From Megamonas hypermegale (lineage in GTDB: Bacteria > Bacillota > Negativicutes > Selenomonadales > Selenomonadaceae), in contig DCFC01000012.1 in assembly GCA_002314325.1 (NCBI GenBank), positions 13,818 through 31,195 of the forward strand: a stretch of 17,378 nucleotides of DNA, written 5' to 3'. Made by a program: the position numbers and the translations under genes. The first letter of the stretch is position 1. Each line of letters begins with the position of its first letter. Positions 1 through 7,345 of this stretch are shown here, one piece after another. The notes beneath the pieces were generated by a model. It worked only from the letters and a program-made list of their open reading frames with translations. It was not told the origin of the DNA and did not search any database.

Positions 1-104
1 TATATTTAGTGAGGTTAAGTGACAACATCGAACGAATATAAAGTATTATACTGCTTTAGAAAATTAATTGGCACAATGGGTAAATAATGTAAATGGAGCG
101 GAAT
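1..104 (+). promoter_or_regulatory. AT-rich leader upstream of the Lrp-fold gene
   Basis: About 100 bases with several -10-like strings (TATTAT and TATACT at about 46-53) but no well-spaced -35 that I trust. It probably holds the promoter of the 105-2626 genes, but it may instead be the intergenic gap of an operon beginning before the window. Confidence 0.25.
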
Positions 105-584
105 ATGGACTTATTGGATAAACAGATTATCAGGATTATGCAGGATGAATTTCCATTGGTGAAAGAGCCGTATAAGGAATTTGCCAAAAAACTGAATATT
201 TCCGAGCAGGAATTATTAAATCGCCTGCGAATTTATAAACAGGAAGGCAAAATCCGCAAGATGGGCGCAGTGCTTCGCCATGTGGAAGCCGGTTTTCGAG
301 CGAATGCGCTTTGCGCCTGGGTCGTGCCTGCCGATAAAATTGACGAGATAGCGCAGAAACTGGCGGCATGCCCGTCGATTTCGCATTGCTACGACAGAAA
401 CACTACGCCGGACTGGCCGTACAATGTGTATACGATGATACATGCGCATACCCGCGAAGAATGTGAGGTTATTGCGCGCAAATTGGCGGCCGAGAATAAT
501 CTTTCGCAGTATACGATGCTTTATTCCGTGAAGGAATGGAAAAAGACGAGTATGCGCTATTTTGACGAAGCGGAAGATGAATAA
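105..584 (+). CDS. AhbB/NirD-type siroheme decarboxylase-like, Lrp/AsnC-fold protein
   Basis: About 159 residues. An N-terminal winged-helix segment (about residues 4-55) is followed by an Lrp/RAM-like alpha-beta domain. The second half carries the pattern of the siroheme decarboxylase family (AhbA/AhbB, NirD/L/G/H): SHCYDR (93-98), WPYN (104-107) and MIHAHT (111-116). Known family members work in pairs to decarboxylate siroheme to 12,18-didecarboxysiroheme in the alternative haem or haem d1 pathway; others are annotated as AsnC regulators. Only one half-unit is visible here and no haem gene follows, so the role could be enzymatic or regulatory. An ATG at 93 is in frame, but GGAG at 96-99 lies at the right distance before ATG 105, so I take 105. 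It is 21 bases upstream of the aminotransferase gene, probably one operon. The family call is good; the function is uncertain. Confidence 0.75.
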   Translation: MDLLDKQIIRIMQDEFPLVKEPYKEFAKKLNISEQELLNRLRIYKQEGKIRKMGAVLRHVEAGFRANALCAWVVPADKIDEIAQKLAACPSISHCYDRNTTPDWPYNVYTMIHAHTREECEVIARKLAAENNLSQYTMLYSVKEWKKTSMRYFDEAEDE

Positions 585-605
585 TATTTTTAGAAGGTGA
601 ATAGA

Positions 606-1793
606 ATGATTTCAGAAAAAATGTATGAACTGGGCACGAAAAAGTCTACAATTCGTACTATTTTTGAATACGGGCGCAAACGCGCTCTGGAAGTTGGCGA
701 AGAAAATATCTATGATTACAGTTTGGGCAATCCGAATGTTCCGGCACCGGATTTTATCAAACAAGCAATCATTGATATTTTAAATGAAATGGACCCGTGC
801 GATGTACACGGCTATACCGTAGCACCGGGTAATCCGCAGGTCAGAGAAATTCTGGCTAAAGATATAAACCGCCGTTTCGGCACGCATTTTACGGGTAAAA
901 ATCTGTTTGTCACGGGCGGTGCGGCAGGTGCTATCACGATTGTATTCAAGGCACTGGCGGAAAAAGATGATGAGTTCATTACCTTTGCGCCGTATTTTCC
1001 GGAATACAAATGCTTCGTGGAGTCAGTAGGAGCACAGCTGAAAGTCGTTCCGGCGAAAATCGACGATTTCCAGATACAGTTTGATGAATTTGAAAAAATG
1101 ATTAATGAGCATACGAAAGCCGTTATCATCAATTCGCCGAACAATCCGAGCGGTGTCGTTTACAGCGAAGCGACGATTAAACAGCTGGCGGAAATTCTGA
1201 CTGTGAAATCGAATGAATACGGTCATCCGATATTCCTGATTTCCGACGAGCCGTACCGCGAAATCGTGTACGACGGCGCAACCGTTCCGTACATACCGAA
1301 CTATTATGCAAATTCTATTGTATGCTATTCATACAGCAAATCGTTCTCTCTGCCGGGCGAACGTATCGGCTATATCGTAGTGCCGGACGAAGTGGCGGAT
1401 TTCGGCAGAATTTACGGAGCCGTTGCCGGAGCGGCGCGCGTGCTTACTCATGTAAACGCACCGTCGCTTTTCCAGCTCGTCATCGCGCGCTGTGCGGGCA
1501 AGCCATCCAATATCGCGCCGTATGAGGAAAATAGAAATCTGCTCTATAACGGTTTAATCGAAGCCGGTTTCAAATGCGTAAAACCGCAGGGAGCCTTCTA
1601 TCTGTTCCCGCAGTCGCTTGAACCGGATGATTACGCTTTCTGTAAAAAGGCGCAGGAATATGACCTGCTGCTTGTACCGGGAACGGATTTCGGCTGTCCT
1701 GGTCATTTCCGCGCTTCTTACTGCATAAAACGCGAAACGATCGAAAAATCTCTGCCGGTATTCAAGAAACTGGCACAGGAATATAAAAAATAA
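606..1793 (+). CDS. Pyridoxal-phosphate aminotransferase, class I/II
   Basis: 395 residues, the usual length for fold-type I aspartate-aminotransferase-family enzymes, which move an amino group from an amino acid to a 2-oxo acid in the cytoplasm. Visible motifs are NSPNNPSG (176-183), SDEPY (213-217) and SYSKSFSLPGERIG with the PLP-binding Lys at 245. A C-terminal FRASYCI holds the Arg that usually binds the substrate carboxylate. A GTG at 597 is in frame, but it lies inside AGAAGGTG (592-599), which reads as the ribosome site for ATG 606. The gene follows the Lrp-fold gene by 21 bases and precedes the SDR gene by 65. Substrate specificity cannot be read from sequence; aspartate, alanine or aromatic amino acids are all possible. 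Confidence 0.9.
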   Translation: MISEKMYELGTKKSTIRTIFEYGRKRALEVGEENIYDYSLGNPNVPAPDFIKQAIIDILNEMDPCDVHGYTVAPGNPQVREILAKDINRRFGTHFTGKNLFVTGGAAGAITIVFKALAEKDDEFITFAPYFPEYKCFVESVGAQLKVVPAKIDDFQIQFDEFEKMINEHTKAVIINSPNNPSGVVYSEATIKQLAEILTVKSNEYGHPIFLISDEPYREIVYDGATVPYIPNYYANSIVCYSYSKSFSLPGERIGYIVVPDEVADFGRIYGAVAGAARVLTHVNAPSLFQLVIARCAGKPSNIAPYEENRNLLYNGLIEAGFKCVKPQGAFYLFPQSLEPDDYAFCKKAQEYDLLLVPGTDFGCPGHFRASYCIKRETIEKSLPVFKKLAQEYKK

Positions 1794-1822
1794 ATCAATC
1801 TTCATCAGCTTATCTGGCAAAT

Positions 1823-1840
1823 AAAATCGGGGGATTTTTA
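1823..1840 (+). terminator. Weak hairpin with T-run between aminotransferase and SDR genes
   Basis: AAAATC (1823-1828) pairs with GATTTT (1833-1838) around a GGGG loop, followed by a short T-run. The stem is short and AT-rich, so it would reduce rather than stop read-through into the SDR gene. Confidence 0.3.
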
Positions 1841-1858
1841 TTAGATGAGGTGATTGAA

Positions 1859-2626
1859 ATGTCATTTATGGATAATTTTTATCTGACAGGCAAAACGGCA
1901 ATCGTAACGGGCGGAGCAAAAGGGCTGGGGCTCGGCATGGCGCAGGCTCTCTGTGAAGCGGGGGCGCAAGTGGTGATAATATCGTCAAGCGACAGTGCCA
2001 AAGCGAAAGCGCAGGAGCTTTGCGGGCAGGGCTTTGACGTTTACGGCATTAAAGCCGACCTGTCCAAGCGTGGGAGCGTACAGGCGGCATTTGATGAAGC
2101 GTTAAATCATTTTGGCGGCAAGCTGGATATACTCGTGAATAATTCCGGCATGATACGCCGTCATAAATCGGAAGAGTATCCGCTCGAAGATTGGGATATG
2201 GTAATAAATTTAAATCTCAACACTGTGTTTCAGCTCTGCCAGCTTGCCGGAAAAGTCATGCTGAAGCAGGGCAGCGGCAAGATTATAAACATTGCCTCCA
2301 TGCTTAGCTTTTTCGGCGGTTATACCGTGCCAGCCTATTCCGCCAGCAAAGGCGGCGTGGCACAGCTCACAAAAGCACTCGCTAATGAATGGTCGGGCAA
2401 AAACGTGCAGGTCAATGCCATAGCGCCGGGCTATATGGCAACGGATATCAATCAGGCGCTCATGGACGACGCTGGCAGAAGCCAGGAAATTTTAAGCCGT
2501 ATACCGGCGGGCCGCTGGGGAACGCCGGAGGATATGAAGGGAATTGTCGTATTTTTGGCGTCCGCCGCTTCCGATTATGTAAACGGAGCTATCATACCAG
2601 TGGACGGTGCATATCTGGCAAGATAA
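1859..2626 (+). CDS. Short-chain dehydrogenase/reductase (KduD/FabG-like)
   Basis: 255 residues, a classical-length SDR. It has the NAD(P)-binding TGGAKGLG (17-24), NNSG (94-97), a catalytic Ser near 147, YSASK with Tyr160 and Lys164, and a following IAPGYMATD segment. The set is complete, so it should be an active cytoplasmic oxidoreductase acting on a hydroxyl or keto group. The N-terminus (FYLTGKTAIVTGG) and C-terminus (YVNGAIIPVDGAY) are most like 2-deoxy-D-gluconate or gluconate dehydrogenases of sugar-acid metabolism, but FabG-type or polyol dehydrogenases look similar. The nominal GTG at 1850 lies inside GAGGTG, the ribosome site of ATG 1859, which I take as start. It is last in the 105-2626 plus-strand run and is closed by a strong terminator. 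Confidence 0.85.
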   Translation: MSFMDNFYLTGKTAIVTGGAKGLGLGMAQALCEAGAQVVIISSSDSAKAKAQELCGQGFDVYGIKADLSKRGSVQAAFDEALNHFGGKLDILVNNSGMIRRHKSEEYPLEDWDMVINLNLNTVFQLCQLAGKVMLKQGSGKIINIASMLSFFGGYTVPAYSASKGGVAQLTKALANEWSGKNVQVNAIAPGYMATDINQALMDDAGRSQEILSRIPAGRWGTPEDMKGIVVFLASAASDYVNGAIIPVDGAYLAR

Positions 2627-2631
2627 AAATA

Positions 2632-2684
2632 AAAAAGGAATGTAACAGATTATATTAAGAGTATAGTCAAGTACATTCCTTTTT
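2632..2684. terminator. Bidirectional intrinsic terminator
   Basis: A 13-bp perfect stem (AAAAAGGAATGTA at 2632-2644, complement at 2672-2684) is extended inside by GATTATA/TATAGTC (2648-2654, 2662-2668, one G-T pair). There are A-runs on one side and T-runs on the other. It lies between the convergent SDR and macro-domain genes and can serve both. Confidence 0.85.
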
Positions 2685-2706
2685 GTTTTGCGGCAGCACA
2701 TAGCTA

Positions 2707-3231
2707 TTAAATAAAAGTAATATTTAATTTTTTGGCGATATCGATATATACAGAGTATGTTCGTTTATCAAAACAGGAAAATATTACCTCAATATCATAA
2801 TCAGCATTGGCTTTAAGCCAGTTATCAATAGTAGTTAGAGCAATGCGCGTTGCTTCTTCCAGCGGATAGTGATAAACGCCGGTGGAGATTGCCGGAAAGG
2901 CGATGGAGTGAATATCATATTTTTTGGCTAAATCGAGTGAATTTTTATAGCAGTTGGCAAGGTCTGTTGCATCGCTGTCTTTGCCGGAATAAATCGGGCC
3001 GACCGTATGGATGACGTATTTTGCTTTGAGCTTATAGCCTTTGGTGATTTTCGCTTCACCAGTATTACAGCCGCCAAGCGTGCGGCACTCAGCCAGAAGT
3101 TCGCGCCCTGCCACGCGGTGAATTGCTCCGTCCACACCGCCTCCGCCGAGCAGCGTTTTATTAGCGGCATTGACGATTGCATCGCAGTCGAGTTTGGTGA
3201 TATCGCCTAAATCAAAGAGAATTTTTTGCAT
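2707..3231 (-). CDS. Macro-domain ADP-ribose hydrolase (YmdB/MacroD-like)
   Basis: 174 residues, a stand-alone macro domain. Motifs run in the expected order: [16 protein letters not shown] (9-24), the glycine loop [10 protein letters not shown] (29-38) with Asn24 and Asp34 in the positions used for catalysis in MacroD/YmdB enzymes, a VIHTVGP strand (73-79), and ISTGVYHYP (115-123), which grips the diphosphate. Known members remove O-acetyl from ADP-ribose or ADP-ribose from proteins or nucleic acids in the cytoplasm. An AAGAAGGTG ribosome site precedes the ATG by 5 bases. It sits 21 bases after the DUF2971 gene, so the two are co-transcribed. It ends in the bidirectional terminator shared with the SDR gene. 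The family is certain; the natural substrate is not, and the partner gene is the best clue. Confidence 0.92.
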   Translation of the reverse strand: MQKILFDLGDITKLDCDAIVNAANKTLLGGGGVDGAIHRVAGRELLAECRTLGGCNTGEAKITKGYKLKAKYVIHTVGPIYSGKDSDATDLANCYKNSLDLAKKYDIHSIAFPAISTGVYHYPLEEATRIALTTIDNWLKANADYDIEVIFSCFDKRTYSVYIDIAKKLNITFI

Positions 3232-3252
3232 AGAAACACCTTCTTAATTAAA

Positions 3253-4212
3253 TTATCTGATAGGAATTTTAGAGATGGTAATTTTCGTTTTATTCAAGCC
3301 GTAGGCTTTGAGAAAATGGGCAAGTTCCTGCTTATTCTGGCGGCACATTGCACCGAGCGTTATTTCAGGAATGAGTTCGCTGTCCCAGACATGCGCCAGA
3401 CACAATTTGTGAAAGCTGCGGATTTCGTTTTTGAATACGGAAAAATGCGTTTGCTCTATCGCTGTATTTTTCAGTGATGCCTGAAACTTATCGTGCAGCG
3501 GTTTGAACGTTTCCGGAACAATGATATCGCGGCTCATGCTCAGAAAATCCTTTTTCATCATCAGCGTTTTCGGATAAAACAGCAGGCGGAATTCGTGTTC
3601 ATCGGCAAAATAGCTGTTTTTGGCAAAATTCATCAGCTTATTGTAGGCAATAACCAGCACGATAAAACCATATTGTTCGATATATTTTTGAAACGGCTCG
3701 TTGTAAGTGCGTACCTGCTCTTCAAACAAGGTATAAAAACGCGAGCAGATTTGCACCAGTTTATCCAGAATTTCCGTGTCGCTGTAGAGTATTTTTTCCA
3801 GCTCTGTTATGGAAAAATGCGAATAATCCTTAAAGTTCACATTCAGCTTATCCATGTTGATACCGATACATACACCGCTGTAACCGGCGGCATACCGTTC
3901 CCAGTGCGACAGATTGTCTTTTTTGTCCGTCAGGCTCAGCGAATAGCCGTCCGTTTTCTTGAGATATTTTTTCAGCTCCGGCCGGTGAGCAGAGAAGCTC
4001 TTTGTCAGTAAAGTCAGATACTGCCGGAAATTATCATCTGTTGTGCTGGCGATGATTTCCTCCATGTCCTTGAGCATATGGTTCACCGTGTAGTATCGCT
4101 CGGATTTATCGTTGGAGGATTTCAGATTGGTCAGCCAAAGTTCGCGGCTGACGATGATATTGTAAAGTGAATTAATTGATGTATAGTGATAGAAAATATT
4201 GCGCCCGTCCAT
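3253..4212 (-). CDS. DUF2971 family protein
   Basis: 319 residues. The DUF2971 pattern is clear: YHYTS (8-12) and LWLTNLKSSNDKSE (25-38), then a central SLSLTDKKDNLSHWERYAAG stretch (91-110) followed by YSGVCIGI (111-118), then DEHEFRLLFYP (204-214) and IPEITLGAMC (281-290). No signal peptide or membrane span is seen. The reading frame extends up to 4284, but GAGGT seven bases before ATG 4212, and the family start (MDGRNIFYHYTS), place the true start there. The function of the family is unknown to me. The N-terminal H-Y-T strand, the central W/YA..G.CIG strand and the later E-rich strand resemble the layout of ADP-ribosyltransferase-like folds (inference). Co-transcription with a macro-domain hydrolase fits that idea. 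It has its own promoter at 4243-4271. Confidence 0.8.
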   Translation of the reverse strand: MDGRNIFYHYTSINSLYNIIVSRELWLTNLKSSNDKSERYYTVNHMLKDMEEIIASTTDDNFRQYLTLLTKSFSAHRPELKKYLKKTDGYSLSLTDKKDNLSHWERYAAGYSGVCIGINMDKLNVNFKDYSHFSITELEKILYSDTEILDKLVQICSRFYTLFEEQVRTYNEPFQKYIEQYGFIVLVIAYNKLMNFAKNSYFADEHEFRLLFYPKTLMMKKDFLSMSRDIIVPETFKPLHDKFQASLKNTAIEQTHFSVFKNEIRSFHKLCLAHVWDSELIPEITLGAMCRQNKQELAHFLKAYGLNKTKITISKIPIR

Positions 4213-4242
4213 AATCGTACCTCGTGAAATGCTTTTAACTTC

Positions 4243-4271
4243 ATTATGCGAGCAAAACACAAGAAAAGCAA
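4243..4271 (-). promoter_or_regulatory. Promoter of the DUF2971-macro operon
   Basis: On the minus strand, TTGCTT (4271-4266), a 17-base spacer and CATAAT (4248-4243) predict a start near 4236, giving a leader of about 24 bases before ATG 4212. Confidence 0.5.
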
Positions 4272-4287
4272 TAGTTTTCAGCAAAAA

Positions 4288-4320
4288 GAAAAGACTGCTT
4301 CATAGTGAAACAGTCTTTTC
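4288..4320 (-). terminator. Intrinsic terminator, minus strand
   Basis: GAAAAGACTG (4288-4297) pairs with CAGTCTTTTC (4311-4320), with a further TTCA/TGAA pairing inside. Read on the minus strand it is followed by a T-run (4287-4283). It lies just upstream of the DUF2971 promoter and insulates that operon from whatever is transcribed above it. Confidence 0.7.
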
Positions 4321-4374
4321 GGCATTCGTTTTAGTTATCGCTTTATTTAGCTTTAGAAAATAAACTAATAAAGT

Positions 4375-4406
4375 AAAAAGCCAAACTCTCTACAGTTTGG
4401 CTTTTT
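4375..4406. terminator. Strong bidirectional intrinsic terminator
   Basis: A 13-bp perfect stem (AAAAAGCCAAACT, 4375-4387, with its complement at 4394-4406) closes a 6-base loop, with A and T runs built into the ends, so it works on either strand. No plus-strand gene ends here; on the minus strand it would close the candidate small RNA. Confidence 0.8.
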
Positions 4407-4472
4407 CTATGATTTTATAAGAGGAAGCTAACGCTGCGAAACGTTAATAATTGCTTTGCTCTTTTTCTATCT
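4375..4472 (-). ncRNA. Candidate small RNA ending in terminator hairpin 4406-4375
   Basis: A minus-strand promoter at 4507-4479 predicts a start near 4472. The transcript would run about 98 bases to the strong terminator at 4375-4406. Inside it TAACG/CGTTA (4446-4442 with 4433-4429) forms a small hairpin with an 8-base loop. No convincing ribosome site with an ORF is present. This is a prediction from promoter, hairpin and terminator only; it may simply be a relic of island assembly. Confidence 0.3.
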
Positions 4473-4478
4473 ATGGTC

Positions 4479-4507
4479 ATTATACTACAAAAAATAAAGA
4501 AATGCAA
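4479..4507 (-). promoter_or_regulatory. Candidate promoter, minus strand, perfect -10
   Basis: Minus-strand TTGCAT (4507-4502), a 17-base spacer and a perfect TATAAT (4484-4479). The -35 is poor, the -10 ideal. It faces the terminator at 4406-4375. Confidence 0.4.
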
Positions 4508-4544
4508 AATCAACTTTATTGTTGATATTAGCGTTATAATGTAG

Positions 4545-4583
4545 AAAACCTCGAGAAGCCGTCAAACTTTACTCGAGGTTTTT
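4545..4583. terminator. Hairpin terminator after the RM operon
   Basis: AAAACCTCGAG (4545-4555) pairs with CTCGAGGTTTT (4572-4582) around a 16-base loop, and a short T-run follows on either strand. It is the first hairpin met by transcription leaving the res gene on the minus strand, so it probably ends the RM operon. Confidence 0.6.
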
Positions 4584-4612
4584 CTGTTATTTACATTACT
4601 TTTATCATTGAT

Positions 4613-4640
4613 ATTATATCATATTTGTTGTGAGTTTCAA
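4613..4640 (-). promoter_or_regulatory. Strong candidate promoter, minus strand, no ORF downstream
   Basis: Minus-strand TTGAAA (4640-4635), 16-base spacer, perfect TATAAT (4618-4613); start near 4606. The transcript would begin just upstream of the 4583-4545 hairpin. No open frame follows, so it either makes a very short hairpin RNA or feeds the candidate small RNA region. Confidence 0.45.
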
Positions 4641-4705
4641 GATTGGTATGAAATAGCTACTGATAAAGCGAAAATGTTAAACTTTCCATTTATGTTTATG
4701 AAATT

Positions 4706-7345
4706 TTATTTTGTTATTGTATCGCAAAGAAATCGTTTTGCTAAATGTTCAAATCTAATATTAGGTTGAACATCATTAGCTGGAATAAATAGATGTTTCC
4801 ATGTTTTATAATTATTAGCTTTTGCCCAATTTGAAGCAACTTCACAATACGTTACAGCTCTATTTCTTTTAGCAATAACGTCTGGATTATTAATTTTATC
4901 TTCACCTTTTATTTCTACTAAATAGCATAGTTCAGTTGTTTCAACTACAAAATCTGGAATATATCTTTTACCATTATTATAAGTTATGTTAAACTCTTTA
5001 TTTGCAGGTCTTAACCAGTTTTTCACGGTAGCATCGTTTTCTATTATTCTTGCAAAGAGCAATTCAGGATAGCTATCAAATTTTGCAGTTGAGAAAACAC
5101 CTTTGTTTATTCCGTTAAATAATATGGATTTAATATTTTCTTTGTAATTATCATATAAATCATGTGTATATGAATAAACATAGGTTTGTTTTAAGTTATA
5201 ATTACTAACATACGATACAGCTTCCTCGATAAAGCCTGTATTGCAAGAAAAATGTTTCATCATTTGATTATAAATTTTATCAGCAATATCTCGTTTATAC
5301 ATCATGATTATATTTTTAGTGTTTAATTCACCATAGTTATTTGTATAGTGCTGATAAACTTGAGTGATTAATTTAAATAATAAATCACTAACTGTTTCAT
5401 AATCAATTTCCGGTTTTTCTCTAAGTAAAGAAACGAGCTCTTTTTTAGGATTGTAACCTTCAAAATTTATAGATTGTCCAGATATATAACTTGTATCTTT
5501 GGCATCTTTTAAATTTTGTATCAAAATGGTATTTTCAATAGGAGTATGATTAAATTCATCTAAATTTAAGTCAAAATCAGTGAATTTATAATCCTGAACA
5601 CCGTTTTCAGCTACTTTTATATGTGGAATAGGTATATATTTTTCAACAGTTTCTTTATAAACTTTATCAATCACGTTATTAGCAAATGCCATTAGTGGTT
5701 CTTTGTTTTCAAAAAAAGTTTCTCCTAAATCTTTCTTTTCTACATTTGTAATTACATTTTGAACTAGAGAGTTTTTTTCTTGTTTGGATAGTGGTTTGGC
5801 ATTGTATTTTTCTATATGGTCATTTATTTTATCTCGAATATTATTATACATATTTTCAACAGATTTATTAGATTTATCAAAGCCAAGAGATTTCTTTAAT
5901 TTGTCAACATCGTTTTTGAAGTTTAAATTAGGTTGTGTTATCTGCTCTTTTGGTTTATTTAAGTCTTCTGCTTTTATAATATTTTTAGCATTAAAAATGG
6001 AATCTCCTTTTTGGGCTTCTTCTAAAATATCTTTGAATTTATCATGTGCAGTTAAAACTACAGCATCTATTTCTTTATCACCGGTTCGTTCTCCATATGG
6101 AAGGCGTAAACCTCTACCGATCATTTGTTCCCGTAATATTTTAGAAGTGGCTGTTCTCAATGGAATAATTGTATATAAGTTATTTACATCCCAACCTTCC
6201 TTTAAAGAATTTACATGAATGACAATTTCTATTGGATTGTCTGTTTTTTCTACGTCTAATAGTTTTTTTAAATTCTCATCAGTCTCGATTTTTGTATTTT
6301 TAGAATGAATAGTAATTACTTTGTTTACATAGTATCCATTTTTAAAATCACTAGAGGTTATATACTTTTCTATCCATTGAGCGTGTTCTATATTTTTACA
6401 AACAATTAATACAAATGGTTTAACTATTCTTTTGTTATTGTTTTTAGCATAGATTAATAGTTTTTGCTTTATATATTCATGATGAGCAATTCCATCAGAA
6501 ATCATTAATTTATCTAGCTGTTCATCACCAAAATTGTAAAAATCAATATCTGCTCTGGTTAAAGCATACGGTGTTCGTACGTAGCCATCTTCGATTGCTT
6601 GAGCTAGTGAGTATTCATATACTACATTTTTAAATGGAATTTGTTTAGAACCGCTTTTTACAAAAGGAGTAGCTGTTAATTCTAAACCTAATAATGGATT
6701 TAAATCATTTAGTGCTTCCCAGCCTTTTTTAGCACGATAATTATGTGATTCGTCCATAATCAAAACTAAATCATCTAATTTGGATAGTTCTTGATAAAAA
6801 GATTGTCCCCAATATTCACTTACACTTTTCATTTTTGTATTTTCTTTATCAAATTTAGAAATGTTGTAAATGTAAATATTTATGTCGGACAAATATAAAT
6901 TGATGGCTTTATTTCTATAATCATCATCTGTTATAACGTTAGGTAATTGAGAAAAGCAACCTAAGCCTTTAAATACATATTTGGGATTGCTGGGATAACT
7001 TAAATCTAGTTTTAGTTTTTCATATATTGTTGTATTAGGTGCTACAACAAAGAAATTTCGTATATTGTAATTTGTATATAGATAAGCAATAAAAGCTCCC
7101 ATTAATCGGGTTTTTCCTACGCCTGTAGCTAAAGCAAAAGTTAATGAAGCAAAATCTCTTTCAAAATCAGTGCAAGTAGGATAGAGCTTGTTTATCTTCA
7201 ATAATGTTTCCTGCAAATTCATTTGTTTAGTAAAATCTATATTATTGATAATATTTTCCAAGCGGTTTAAAGATTCTTTTTGCGGTGTTCTTAAAGACAT
7301 TACACCGCTTATATATTCTGTCGTATAAAAAGAATAATTATTCAT
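4706..7345 (-). CDS. res: Type III restriction enzyme, Res (helicase-nuclease) subunit
   Basis: 879 residues. A DEAD-like SF2 helicase core is complete: ATGVGKT Walker A (73-79), MDESH Walker B (197-201), TATP (224-227) and QMIGRGLRLP motif VI (407-416). The C-terminal nuclease has the PD-(D/E)xK pattern: PDF (797-799) and EIKGE (811-815). In known type III systems Res with Mod binds asymmetric sites, slides with ATP, and cuts when two sites are unmethylated head-to-head. The frame opens at 7372, but GGTG six bases before ATG 7345 and the start MNNYSFYTTEYISG favour 7345. That gives an 8-base overlap with the mod stop codon, typical of translational coupling. The gene is intact with no frameshift and visibly AT-rich, unlike the flanking metabolic genes, suggesting horizontal arrival. 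Confidence 0.93.
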   Translation of the reverse strand: MNNYSFYTTEYISGVMSLRTPQKESLNRLENIINNIDFTKQMNLQETLLKINKLYPTCTDFERDFASLTFALATGVGKTRLMGAFIAYLYTNYNIRNFFVVAPNTTIYEKLKLDLSYPSNPKYVFKGLGCFSQLPNVITDDDYRNKAINLYLSDINIYIYNISKFDKENTKMKSVSEYWGQSFYQELSKLDDLVLIMDESHNYRAKKGWEALNDLNPLLGLELTATPFVKSGSKQIPFKNVVYEYSLAQAIEDGYVRTPYALTRADIDFYNFGDEQLDKLMISDGIAHHEYIKQKLLIYAKNNNKRIVKPFVLIVCKNIEHAQWIEKYITSSDFKNGYYVNKVITIHSKNTKIETDENLKKLLDVEKTDNPIEIVIHVNSLKEGWDVNNLYTIIPLRTATSKILREQMIGRGLRLPYGERTGDKEIDAVVLTAHDKFKDILEEAQKGDSIFNAKNIIKAEDLNKPKEQITQPNLNFKNDVDKLKKSLGFDKSNKSVENMYNNIRDKINDHIEKYNAKPLSKQEKNSLVQNVITNVEKKDLGETFFENKEPLMAFANNVIDKVYKETVEKYIPIPHIKVAENGVQDYKFTDFDLNLDEFNHTPIENTILIQNLKDAKDTSYISGQSINFEGYNPKKELVSLLREKPEIDYETVSDLLFKLITQVYQHYTNNYGELNTKNIIMMYKRDIADKIYNQMMKHFSCNTGFIEEAVSYVSNYNLKQTYVYSYTHDLYDNYKENIKSILFNGINKGVFSTAKFDSYPELLFARIIENDATVKNWLRPANKEFNITYNNGKRYIPDFVVETTELCYLVEIKGEDKINNPDVIAKRNRAVTYCEVASNWAKANNYKTWKHLFIPANDVQPNIRFEHLAKRFLCDTITK

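Noticed and set aside
3493..4011. 172-codon plus-strand ORF
   Set aside because: Lies entirely antisense to the DUF2971 gene, has no ribosome site, and its translation shows no family pattern while the opposite strand matches a known family throughout.
4419..4484. 21-codon minus-strand ORF beginning ATGACC, possible toxin peptide
   Set aside because: Its ATG overlaps the -10 box, so the codon would not be inside the transcript, and the peptide is basic and not membrane-spanning like type I toxins.
4535..4540. Plus-strand TATAAT as a promoter
   Set aside because: No acceptable -35 at 16-18 bases, no extended -10, and transcription would run straight into the 4545-4583 hairpin.
4473..4544. 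23-codon plus-strand ORF starting MVIILQ
   Set aside because: No ribosome site or plausible promoter in front, and nothing about the peptide is recognisable.
5784..6218. 144-codon plus-strand ORF inside res
   Set aside because: Antisense to a well-supported helicase core with intact motifs; hydrophobic look arises from the AT-rich complement.
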